DNA from: an uncultured Clostridia bacterium
GTDB lineage: Bacteria > Bacillota > Clostridia > Oscillospirales > Oscillospiraceae
Direction of reading: 5' to 3'
Length of the DNA: 64,000 nt
Assembly: GCA_947165595.1 (NCBI GenBank)
Contig: CAMVAV010000001.1
Coordinates: 1-64,000, forward strand
Position numbers and translations under genes: made by a program. The notes beneath the pieces are model-generated. The model was not told the DNA's origin, searched no databases, and was given only the letters and a program-made list of their open reading frames with translations. Each line of letters begins with the position of its first letter. The stretch's first letter is position 1. This document shows positions 29,980 to 37,593 of the stretch, one piece after another.

Positions 29980-31503
29980 ATGAACATCAAGGAAGCGAAA
30001 ATCGAGATCACCAACACGCTCCGGGCGTATCTCGCCAAGGACGGGGACGGGAATTATCTCATCCCGCCCCTGCGGCAGCGCCCCGTGCTGCTGATGGGAC
30101 CGCCGGGCGTCGGCAAGACGCAGATCATGGCGCAGATCGCGAAGGAGACCGGCGTGGGCCTCGTCGCCTACACGATCACGCACCACACGCGCCAGAGCGC
30201 CGTTGGCCTCCCCTTCATCGAAACGCGGGTCTACGACGGAGAGGAGCACCGCGTCACCGAGTACACGATGAGCGAGATCCTCGCGAGCGTTCACAACCTG
30301 ATGGAGCGCACGGGCATCCGCGAGGGCATTTTGTTCCTCGACGAGATCAACTGCGTCAGCGAGACGCTCGCCCCGATGATGCTGCAATTTTTGCAGTGCA
30401 AGACCTTCGGCAACCAGCCGCTGCCGGAGGGCTGGCTGATCGTCGCGGCGGGCAACCCGCCGGAGTACAACAGGTCGGTGCGCGATTTCGACGTGGTGAC
30501 GCTGGACCGCGTGCGGCGCATGGACGTGACGGAGGATTTCGCCGTCTGGAAGGAATACGCGCTGCAAAAGGGGCTCCACGGCGCGGTGATCTCCTACCTC
30601 GACATCAAGAAGGAGAACTTCTACCGCGTGGAAAGCACCGCCGGCGGCATCCAATTCGCGACCGCCCGCGGCTGGGAGGACCTGAGCGAGCTGATCCGCG
30701 CCTACGAGTCGCTGGGGCTCCGGGTCGACCGCTCGGTGGTGGGCGAGTACATCCAGCTCCCGCGCATCGCCAAGGACTTTGCCAACTACCTGCAGCTTTA
30801 CTATAAATATCAGAAAACCTATCATGTGGACGATATTCTGGGCGGAAGCTGGCAGAAGATCACCGCCTCGGAGTTCCGCGCCGCGCCGTTTGACGAAAAG
30901 CTTTCGGTGCTGGGGCTGCTGCTCTCCCGCCTCGGCGAGGTCTACCGCGCCGCGCGGCGGCAGGACGCGGTGACGTCCGCGCTGCACGGGACGCTGTCGG
31001 AGTTCAAGGCGCGCGTCGAGGCCGGGGAGCCGCCGCTCGTGCTCGCGGAGCTGATCGCGCAGCGGCAGGACGCGCTGCGCGTCGCGAGGGAGGCTGGGCA
31101 GCTCGACCCCGAGGCCCGCTCCCTCCGCCAGCGGGAGCTCGCGGAGCTGGAGGCCTGCCTCGAAGCGCTGCGAAGCGGCGGCGCCGGCGCGGCGGAGTCC
31201 GCCATGGCGCTGATGCGCGAGCGCTTCGCCCGCGTCGTGGAAGCGCGCGAACGGCTCGGCGCGGAGGCGGGCGCGCAGCTCGATCACGCCTTTTCGTTTC
31301 TGGAGTCCGCCGCCGGAGAGGGTCAGGAGCTCGTGCTGTTCGTCACGGAGCTGACCGCGGGATACGATACGTCGTGGTTCATTGAGACGTTCGGCTGCGA
31401 GGCGTATTACCGCTGGAACAGGGAGCTGCTGTTCGACGAGACCCGCGCGCGCATCCTGCGCGAGCTGCGGGAGCCGGACGCGGAGAGCGGCGAACCGCAA
31501 TAG
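29980..31503 (+). CDS. MoxR-like AAA+ ATPase
   Basis: This 507-residue AAA+ ATPase is predicted to remodel a protein target chosen with its VWA partner. Walker A is GPPGVGKT (about residues 40-47), Walker B is ILFLDEIN (about 118-125), and the sensor 1 segment reads LIVAAGNPPEYN. An arginine finger candidate is in LDRVRRMDV. Beyond about residue 300 a long C-terminal helical region, rich in Ala/Glu/Arg and ending near AESGEPQ, exceeds a minimal MoxR protein. AAAGGAGAG precedes the ATG. The operon ends at the terminator at 31521-31556. Confidence 0.9.
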   Translation: MNIKEAKIEITNTLRAYLAKDGDGNYLIPPLRQRPVLLMGPPGVGKTQIMAQIAKETGVGLVAYTITHHTRQSAVGLPFIETRVYDGEEHRVTEYTMSEILASVHNLMERTGIREGILFLDEINCVSETLAPMMLQFLQCKTFGNQPLPEGWLIVAAGNPPEYNRSVRDFDVVTLDRVRRMDVTEDFAVWKEYALQKGLHGAVISYLDIKKENFYRVESTAGGIQFATARGWEDLSELIRAYESLGLRVDRSVVGEYIQLPRIAKDFANYLQLYYKYQKTYHVDDILGGSWQKITASEFRAAPFDEKLSVLGLLLSRLGEVYRAARRQDAVTSALHGTLSEFKARVEAGEPPLVLAELIAQRQDALRVAREAGQLDPEARSLRQRELAELEACLEALRSGGAGAAESAMALMRERFARVVEARERLGAEAGAQLDHAFSFLESAAGEGQELVLFVTELTAGYDTSWFIETFGCEAYYRWNRELLFDETRARILRELREPDAESGEPQ

Positions 31504-31520
31504 CTGATATAGCGAAAAAG

Positions 31521-31556
31521 GGATCGCGCGGACGGCGTCCGCGCGATCCTCTCTTT
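31521..31556. terminator. Terminator of the LRR-VWA-MoxR operon
   Basis: A perfect 13-base stem GGATCGCGCGGAC/GTCCGCGCGATCC (31521-31533 and 31537-31549) with a three-base loop is followed by a T-rich run. An A-rich run precedes it, so it may also end the convergent FrhB-like gene. Confidence 0.9.
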
Positions 31557-31586
31557 TATTGCGTTGTTCCGCCGCCGCGGGCGCTC

Positions 31587-32699
31587 TCAGTCGAGCGGCA
31601 GCAGCGCCTCGTTCGGCGCAAGATAGCCGAGGCCGCCGCAGCGCTCACGCAGCGTGCGGACGGCGGTGCGCTTCTTTCCGAGCGACGCCTTCTTCAGCTT
31701 GTCGAGCGCGGTGTCCGGGACGTCCTTGAATTCCAGAATGCCGCGCGAACGCGCCAGCGCAACAAGCTCCTCGCCCGTTTTGCTGCGCACGATGATCTGG
31801 TTCCACTTTTTGTCCGTCTCCCAGCCGTCCGCGCTGCGCGCGCCGCCGACGGAGAGGTCCGCAAATTCCGCCGTCATATCCGCGCAGGCGCGGCAGGCGG
31901 GGCGCACCAGCGGCAGCACCTCGTCCAGATCGACGGAGACGGTCTCGCCTCCGCCGCGCGGGGCGAACTCGATCGAATGATACTTGCTCGGCGGGATATC
32001 CACATGCCCGGCGCCCGACGGCGCGCTGCGCTTCGTCAGCGCCTCCAGGCCGTCCCAGTCGAGGCCCCAGCCGCAGAAAAGTCCGATCACGAGGCGGATG
32101 TTCCCGGCGTGGTTGTCGTTGTCCGGCAGAGGGTTATAGCGCATTTTACAGACCGCGAGCGTCTTGCAGGGCGTCCCCACGACGCCGATGCGCCTGAGCC
32201 TGTCCTCGCGCAGCGCCTCATTGAGCACGGCGAGCGTCGGCGGGATCTGGAAGCTGCTGCCGGAGCAGCGGCGCACCTCGTCCGGGTCGGTGACCATGAC
32301 GCCGGCGGGGTCCAGCGTGTCCTTCGCGCGCGTCAGCAGCGCGCCGTCGATCAGGCCCTCGCGCAGCGCCAGCTCCACGAGCGCGCTCACCGCGCCGCCG
32401 TGCTGCGCGCCGCCGCGGATCTCGGGGTCCGCCGCGCGGGCGAGGTACAGCGCGCGATAGGGGCCGAGCTCCGGCAGAACGGTTTCGTCCGGGAACGCCT
32501 TTTTTTGCAGCGCGGCGAGGTCCGTCGGCATACGGGGGCAGAAGTGCTGGCAGCGTCCGTCGGAGCGCTCGCAGTCGTAGTAGCAGATCGTGCGTCCGCG
32601 GGAGGAACCCCAGTAGGGGCACAGGCCCTGGCAGGCGCCGCAGCCCGTGCAGAGCTCCTTTTGAATGACCTGGGAATCCAGCGCATAAGAACTGAGCAT
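31587..32699 (-). CDS. FrhB-family iron-sulfur flavoprotein (F420 hydrogenase beta subunit-like)
   Basis: The 370 residues match the coenzyme F420 hydrogenase/dehydrogenase beta-subunit family, which moves electrons between ferredoxin-type clusters and a flavin. The N-terminus has a 4Fe-4S motif (CTGCGACQGLCPYW) and a further Cys set (CERSDGRCQHFCP). The middle holds the FrhB N region (GGAQHGGAVSALVELAL) and GVVGTPCKT. The C-terminal region has RPACRACADMTAEFADLSVGG. It is the last gene of the iorAB operon, with GGAGG before the ATG at 32699. A role in passing electrons from indolepyruvate oxidation to or from ferredoxin is inferred from this position; F420 use is unlikely in this lineage. 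Confidence 0.85.
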   Translation of the reverse strand: MLSSYALDSQVIQKELCTGCGACQGLCPYWGSSRGRTICYYDCERSDGRCQHFCPRMPTDLAALQKKAFPDETVLPELGPYRALYLARAADPEIRGGAQHGGAVSALVELALREGLIDGALLTRAKDTLDPAGVMVTDPDEVRRCSGSSFQIPPTLAVLNEALREDRLRRIGVVGTPCKTLAVCKMRYNPLPDNDNHAGNIRLVIGLFCGWGLDWDGLEALTKRSAPSGAGHVDIPPSKYHSIEFAPRGGGETVSVDLDEVLPLVRPACRACADMTAEFADLSVGGARSADGWETDKKWNQIIVRSKTGEELVALARSRGILEFKDVPDTALDKLKKASLGKKRTAVRTLRERCGGLGYLAPNEALLPLD

Positions 32700-32710
32700 C
32701 TTCCCACCTC

Positions 32711-32974
32711 CTAAACCATGATCTGCGGGATGCCGAAGATCCGGACGTCCAGCGCGTCCGCGCCGTCCGGCAGATAGTCCCGCAGGCAGTGGCTCGCCGA
32801 GCACAGATGCCCGCCGACCAGAAAGGCGTAGCCGGGCTTCTGGTCATAGACGAACGCGTGCTCGCGCAAAAGCGCGTTGAGCGCGCCGAAGCGCGTATCG
32901 TCCGGGAGCGTCAGCGTCAGCACCGCGTCGGTCTCCGGGTGGCGCAGCCGGAGCGTGATGGTCTTTCCCGTCAT
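32711..32974 (-). CDS. Small beta-grasp (ubiquitin-like) protein in the iorAB operon
   Basis: This 87-residue protein starts ITLRLRHPETDAVLTLTLPD, continues with a helix (ALNALLREHAF) and ends with strands around GYAFLVGGHLCSASHCLRDY. The strand-helix-strand order and the DYLPDGADALDVRIF ending look like a ubiquitin/EsaB-type beta-grasp fold. It has no C-terminal Gly-Gly tail, so conjugation or sulfur-carrier use is not supported. Its ATG overlaps the iorB stop (ATGA), and it is followed 11 bases later by the FrhB-like gene. I do not know a described function in this context; a structural partner of the oxidoreductase is possible. Confidence 0.7.
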   Translation of the reverse strand: MTGKTITLRLRHPETDAVLTLTLPDDTRFGALNALLREHAFVYDQKPGYAFLVGGHLCSASHCLRDYLPDGADALDVRIFGIPQIMV

Positions 32975-33600
32975 TGCGCGCCTCCTTCCGCGTCCATGGC
33001 GTCGCAGCCCATGGCGAACACCTTTTCGTTCATCTCGAGCACCGCGCCCTTGAAGCGCTGCGCGAGCACGGCGGCAAGGTCCCGCCGGTCCAGCGGCGCG
33101 CCCGGCAGCCGGCTGAACGCGCCGAGCAGCGCGATGTTCGCGGCGCGCGCGTCGCCGCAGCGCATGGCAATATCCGCCGCGGGGATCTCCTTTGCCTCCG
33201 CGGAAAGCGCGCGGATCTCCGCCTTCAGCGCCTCCATATCGGGGTAGGTCTGCGCGCCGCGCAGCACGCCCTGCGGATAGATCGGCCGCGGATCGTAGAC
33301 GATGCGGGTCTCCGCTCCGGCGTAGTGCCGCGCGATGCGCAGCGTCTCGAGCGGCTCGAACCCGATGATGAAGTGCGCCTCCCCCTCCGGGATCAGCACG
33401 CCGAGCTCCTGCGCCGGAGAAACGCGCACATGGCTCATCACCGAGCCGCCGCGCTGCGAGGCGCCGTAGGTCTCCCCGATGGAGACGCGGAAGCCCAGGT
33501 CGTTCATCGTGCTGCCGAGCACCTCGGACGCCAGCACGTTGCCCTGTCCGCCGATCCCGCAGATGACGATGTTCAGCGGGTCGTATTTCAGCTCCTTCAT
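32971..33600 (-). CDS. iorB: Indolepyruvate ferredoxin oxidoreductase beta subunit
   Basis: This is the gamma-type (2-oxoacid oxidoreductase) subunit, which with IorA oxidises indolepyruvate and other aryl pyruvates to aryl-acetyl-CoA, reducing ferredoxin. The N-terminal glycine motif NIVICGIGGQGNVLASEVLG and the ETYGASQRGGSVMSHVR segment are diagnostic. A length of 209 residues is normal. It starts at an ATG overlapping the iorA stop (ATGA), giving a 1:1 coupled pair. The reaction belongs to Trp, Phe and Tyr fermentation. Confidence 0.93.
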   Translation of the reverse strand: MKELKYDPLNIVICGIGGQGNVLASEVLGSTMNDLGFRVSIGETYGASQRGGSVMSHVRVSPAQELGVLIPEGEAHFIIGFEPLETLRIARHYAGAETRIVYDPRPIYPQGVLRGAQTYPDMEALKAEIRALSAEAKEIPAADIAMRCGDARAANIALLGAFSRLPGAPLDRRDLAAVLAQRFKGAVLEMNEKVFAMGCDAMDAEGGAQ

Positions 33601-35480
33601 GCCTTCTCACCGCCTTCCACCATGATCGCGCCCGCGGGGCAGAGCTTGGCGCAGACGCCGCAGCCCACACAGCTCACCGGGTCGATGACCGCCTTGTTCT
33701 TCGTGAAATCCCAGCTGTTGCCGGGGCAGCCCCACACGCGGGAGCAGAACTTGTCGCAGCCGCAGCCGTCGCCGAGGCATTTGTCCTGGTCCACCCAGAC
33801 CTTCGGCTTCGTCCGCTGCTGCTTGCTCTTGAGCGTGGCGCAGGGCTGGCGCAGGATCAGCACCTTGAGTCCCGGCTCCTGTAGAAGCTCCGTCATCAGC
33901 GCCTCCGTCTTTTCCAGCTCGAAGGGGTCCGCCTCCGCCACCTTGCAGCCCATCGCCTCGCAGATCGGACGGATCTCCATCGGCGCGACGCTGTCCCCCA
34001 TGGCGGTGATGCCCGTGCCGGGATGCGGCTGGAAGCCCGTCATGGCGGTGGCGGAGTTGTCCAGCACCATCAGGAGCATGTTGGAATCGTGATAGCGCGC
34101 GTTGATGAGCCCCGGCAGAATGGAGTGATAGAAGGTCGAGTCGCCGCACATGGTCACGACCTTCTGCTCGAGCCCGTAGGCGGTCAGCTGGCCGAGACCC
34201 TCGGCGAGGTTGATGCCCGAGCCCATGCAGTTGCACGCCTGATAGGCGTAGTGTCCCGCCTCCTGGCTGGACATGATGTAGCAGCCGATGTCGCCGATGA
34301 CGACGCCGGGGTTCTTCTCATGCCGCAGCGCGCGGCGCAGCAGATGGAAGGTCGCCCGGTGCGGGCAGCCGGCGCAGAAGTTGAGCTCGCGCTCCAAAAG
34401 CGGCTCGCGCGGCGCGGCGGCGCGCTTCGGCAGGCTCTTTCCGACCAAAGAGGACACCGCGGCGAGCACCAGCTCCGGCGTCAGCTCCCCGATGCGCGGC
34501 AGCGCGCCGTCGCCCCGTCCGGCAAAGCGGATATGGAAGCGGTTCTTGCCCGCGATCGCCTGGAGGTTCCGCTCGAGGAAGGGGTCGACCTCCTCAAGGA
34601 TCAAAACGTCCTCCGCGTGCTGAAGATACCGCACGATCAGCTTTTCCGGCAGCGGCCAGAGCGAGGCGAGCGACAGCAGCCCCACCTTGTCCGTCTCGCC
34701 CAGACGGCGCAGCGCCTCCTCCGCGTAGAGCCGCCCGGTCCCGCCGGCGACGATCAGCTTCTTCGGCTGCCCGGGGCCGGAATAGTGGTTGTAGGGGCAG
34801 GCCTCGAACGCCTCCTGCAGGCTGTCCAGCGTCTCGAGCATGGGCGTGTGGCGATAGCTGACGCAGACCAGGCGTTCCCACTCGTCCACCTTCCGGAGCG
34901 CGCGCGGCTTTTCGGGCAGCGGCCCGAGCGTCACGTTGCTGCGCCCGTGGCAGACGCGGGTCGTCAGGCGCAGCAGCACCATCTGGCGATACTGCTCCGA
35001 CAGCTCGAAGGCGTAGGGCACCATGTCCTTTGCCTCCTGCATGGTCGTGGGCTCCAGCATCGGCAGGTCCGCGGACATCGCCATGAAGCGCGAGTCGAAT
35101 TCATTGGTGCTCGAGTGCGCGCTGGGGTCGTCGCTCGTGACGATCACCAGCCCGCCCTTGACGCCGTGCTGCGCGCCGCAGTGCAGCGCGTCCGCCGTGC
35201 ACAAAAGCCCGTTCTGCTTGACGATGCAGATCGAGCGCGCGTTGGCAAGCGACGTGCCGATGCACGCCTCCAGCGCGCAGACCTCGTTCGTCGCCCACTG
35301 GGCGTAAAAGCCGCGCTCCCGCGCGATCTTCCCCAGCATGCCGAGGATCTGGGAGGACGGCGAGCCGGGATAGGAGGCGGCAAAGTTGATCCCCGCCTCC
35401 ACCGCGCCGCGCACGATCGCCTCGTTGCCCTGCATCAGGCAGACCTTGCCCGGCTCGTTGAGGGTCATTGTCCATTCCAT
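33597..35480 (-). CDS. iorA: Indolepyruvate ferredoxin oxidoreductase alpha subunit
   Basis: This is the TPP- and iron-sulfur-containing subunit of indolepyruvate:ferredoxin oxidoreductase, acting in the cytosol. The N-terminal pyruvate-oxidoreductase domain (about 1-340) begins LMQGNEAIVRGAVEAGINFAASYPG. The TPP domain has CAGCPHR and the metal-binding GDSTFYHSILPGL...NSATAMTG. The C-terminus carries two ferredoxin-type cluster motifs, CLGDGCGCDKFC and CVGCGVCAKLCPAGAI. A length of 627 residues is typical. AAGGTGG lies before the ATG at 35480. It leads the operon iorA-iorB-beta-grasp-FrhB. Confidence 0.95.
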   Translation of the reverse strand: MEWTMTLNEPGKVCLMQGNEAIVRGAVEAGINFAASYPGSPSSQILGMLGKIARERGFYAQWATNEVCALEACIGTSLANARSICIVKQNGLLCTADALHCGAQHGVKGGLVIVTSDDPSAHSSTNEFDSRFMAMSADLPMLEPTTMQEAKDMVPYAFELSEQYRQMVLLRLTTRVCHGRSNVTLGPLPEKPRALRKVDEWERLVCVSYRHTPMLETLDSLQEAFEACPYNHYSGPGQPKKLIVAGGTGRLYAEEALRRLGETDKVGLLSLASLWPLPEKLIVRYLQHAEDVLILEEVDPFLERNLQAIAGKNRFHIRFAGRGDGALPRIGELTPELVLAAVSSLVGKSLPKRAAAPREPLLERELNFCAGCPHRATFHLLRRALRHEKNPGVVIGDIGCYIMSSQEAGHYAYQACNCMGSGINLAEGLGQLTAYGLEQKVVTMCGDSTFYHSILPGLINARYHDSNMLLMVLDNSATAMTGFQPHPGTGITAMGDSVAPMEIRPICEAMGCKVAEADPFELEKTEALMTELLQEPGLKVLILRQPCATLKSKQQRTKPKVWVDQDKCLGDGCGCDKFCSRVWGCPGNSWDFTKNKAVIDPVSCVGCGVCAKLCPAGAIMVEGGEKA

Positions 35481-35531
35481 AGCGTTCCACCTTCTTCGGC
35501 GCCGGGCGCTCCCGGCGCAGCATGATATCTG

Positions 35532-35559
35532 ATTTTATCACATTCCCGCGAGAATTCAA
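35532..35559 (-). promoter_or_regulatory. Sigma-A promoter of the ior operon
   Basis: Minus-strand TTGAAT (35554-35559), a 16-base spacer and TAAAAT (35532-35537) lie about 52 bases before the iorA ATG at 35480. Confidence 0.65.
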
Positions 35560-35604
35560 TATAAAGAACGAAAAGAAAAGCCTCCGCCCAGGCAAAGGTT
35601 TTGG

Positions 35605-35633
35605 TTGCAAAAAAGCGCGAAGTATGGCACAAT
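35605..35633 (+). promoter_or_regulatory. Sigma-A promoter of the YwaF-like gene
   Basis: TTGCAA (35605-35610), a 17-base spacer and CACAAT (35628-35633) precede the ATG at 35733 by about 100 bases. Confidence 0.5.
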
Positions 35634-35732
35634 GGATATGTTATGTTACCTGCGGCGGTTCCGCGGAGGGACTGCTCGGGCAGTACGGGGCAAACCGGCA
35701 GCCGTGCGAAAAAACAAGTCGGAGGTGAGCGG

Positions 35733-36545
35733 ATGACAAACCCGGACTTCTGGATCATGCGGCCGTTCAACGCGCTGTTTTTTCTGGTGTTTGCGGCGTT
35801 TATGCTGCTCCTGCTCCTCTCGAGCCTGCTGCTGAGGAACAAGAGCGAGCGCACCCGGCAGCTCGTGCTGGTGTGCGCCTGCGCCGTCACTTTCATCGGC
35901 TTTTTTGTATATAAGCACTACCTCTCCATCGACGCGGACTTCAACCGCATCACCGCAGACATGGGCGGCTTCAACTGGTGGGGCGAGCTGCCGCTGCAGC
36001 TTTGCAACATCAACATGATTCTGATCCCCTTCGCCGTGCTGCGAAAAAGCCGTCCGCTGATGTGCTTCTGCTTCTTCCTCGGCCCGCTGGGCGCGATGAT
36101 GGCGCTCGTCATGCCGGGAATCGGCTTTTCCGGCTATTCGCTGCTCCTGCCGCGGATGCTGGGCTACTACGGCACGCATTTCATGGTGGTGACCGAGGGG
36201 CTGGCTGTCGCCGCCTTCGGGCTGTTCCGCCCGAAATTCCGCGACCTGCCCCGCGCGGTCCTGACCGCCGTCGGGATCACCTTCGTCATCTTCCTCATCA
36301 ATCTCCTTCTCCGCCGGAGCGGCCTGCATCCGCGGGCGAATTACTTCTACTCGGTCGAGACGGAGGGCAACCCCATTCTGGAGCTGTTTTACCGCTGGAT
36401 CCCCGTTCCGTTCCTCTACACGCTCCCCTCCATCGGCATTCTGGGCACTTATATGCTGCTGGTCACGACCCCTTTCTCCGTCGCCGACCGGCTCCGCGCG
36501 AAAAAAGAGAAAAAATCCTCGCCGGAGGAGTTTTCCGTGCGCTGA
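35733..36545 (+). CDS. YwaF/TIGR02206-like integral membrane protein
   Basis: This 270-residue membrane protein has about seven hydrophobic spans. The family pattern is visible around GELPLQLCNINMILIPFA and FFLGPLGAMMALVMPGIGF, and later HFMVVTEGLAV, resembling the YwaF/TIGR02206 group of unknown function. GGAGGTG stands close to the ATG at 35733; the earlier open frame from 35601 overlaps the promoter. A hairpin (GGCGTT/AACGCC) stands between it and the hydrolase gene 47 bases downstream, so co-transcription is possible but uncertain. Confidence 0.75.
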   Translation: MTNPDFWIMRPFNALFFLVFAAFMLLLLLSSLLLRNKSERTRQLVLVCACAVTFIGFFVYKHYLSIDADFNRITADMGGFNWWGELPLQLCNINMILIPFAVLRKSRPLMCFCFFLGPLGAMMALVMPGIGFSGYSLLLPRMLGYYGTHFMVVTEGLAVAAFGLFRPKFRDLPRAVLTAVGITFVIFLINLLLRRSGLHPRANYFYSVETEGNPILELFYRWIPVPFLYTLPSIGILGTYMLLVTTPFSVADRLRAKKEKKSSPEEFSVR

Positions 36546-36592
36546 AATAATCATGGCGTTTGGGCAACGCCAAATAAAATAAGGAGGCTGCC

Positions 36593-37522
36593 ATGTTACA
36601 CGAAGTCAGTTTCGAGTCCTTCAACGAGAGGGATCAGGTGCAGGGCTGGATCTACGTCCCCGCCTGCGAGCCGAAGGGGATCGTCCAGCTGGTCCACGGG
36701 TTCGGCGAGCACTCCCGGCGCTATCTCCACATGATCGTCGCCTTTATGGACGCGGGCTTCGTCGTCGCCGCCGACGACCACGTCGGACACGGAAAGACGG
36801 CGATCGTGAACGACCGCTGGGGCGATTGGGGCGACAAGGGCGCGCACACCATGATGGAGGACGAGCATAAGCTCGCCGAAATCGTGCGGGAGAAATATCC
36901 CGGACTTCCCTATTTCATGTTCGGGCACAGCATGGGCTCGTTCATCGCCCGCGACTACATCGCCAAATACGGCGGCGAGCTTGCCGGCGTGACGCTGTGC
37001 GGGACCTGCGGCACGTTCGCGTCCCTGCCCGAGACGATGGCGGCGATCCGCAAGGCGGTCGAGGGCGGGAAGGGCGACGAGGTCGATCCGCAGTTCACCA
37101 ACATGCTCTTCGGCTTCATGTTCTCGCGCATCGAGGAGCCGGTTAAGCTCGGCAACGAGTGGATCTGCCACAGCAAATGGGTGCAGGACGACCACGCCAA
37201 CGACCCGTTCGACGCCTTCACGAAGCCCGTCAACAACCGCTCCATGCTGTTCTTCTGCGAGATGATGGACTGCATCCAGGGCGAGGAGTGGGCGAAGAAG
37301 GTCCCCGCGGCGCTCCCGATCTACAACATCGGCGGCGATCAGGACCCCGTCGGCAGCTGGGGCGAGGGTGTCTACCAGACCTCGAACTGGCTCGCCGCGA
37401 CCGGGCACAAGGTGACCACAAGGCTCTACACCGGCTACCGTCACGAGATTCACAACTACGACGAGATCAAGGCGGACGTCGAGGCGGGCATCATCAACTT
37501 CTTCAAAAAGCAGCTCTCATAA
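36593..37522 (+). CDS. Alpha/beta hydrolase (monoacylglycerol lipase/lysophospholipase-like)
   Basis: This 309-residue serine hydrolase has the oxyanion HGFGEHSRRY, the nucleophile elbow FGHSMGSF, the acid in GGDQDPV and the catalytic His in YRHEIHN. All four match the monoglyceride lipase/PldB-like group. There is no signal peptide, so it works inside the cell on acyl esters. A strong SD (AAGGAGG) precedes the ATG, and a terminator follows the stop. Confidence 0.92.
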   Translation: MLHEVSFESFNERDQVQGWIYVPACEPKGIVQLVHGFGEHSRRYLHMIVAFMDAGFVVAADDHVGHGKTAIVNDRWGDWGDKGAHTMMEDEHKLAEIVREKYPGLPYFMFGHSMGSFIARDYIAKYGGELAGVTLCGTCGTFASLPETMAAIRKAVEGGKGDEVDPQFTNMLFGFMFSRIEEPVKLGNEWICHSKWVQDDHANDPFDAFTKPVNNRSMLFFCEMMDCIQGEEWAKKVPAALPIYNIGGDQDPVGSWGEGVYQTSNWLAATGHKVTTRLYTGYRHEIHNYDEIKADVEAGIINFFKKQLS

Positions 37523-37542
37523 TCGGACTCTGATAAGACGAT

Positions 37543-37584
37543 CGGCTCCGGCGGACCAAATGCGATCCGCCGGAACCGTTTTTT
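37543..37584 (+). terminator. Terminator after the alpha/beta hydrolase gene
   Basis: A 13-base stem with one G-T pair (arms 37543-37555 and 37566-37578) is followed by six T residues. The convergent ABC transporter gene ends 10 bases beyond the T run. Confidence 0.88.
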
Positions 37585-37593
37585 GTACGATCC

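Noticed and set aside
28438..31500. A 1020-codon minus-strand frame covering the VWA and MoxR genes
   Set aside because: Antisense shadow of two well-supported genes with correct Walker and MIDAS motifs on the plus strand.
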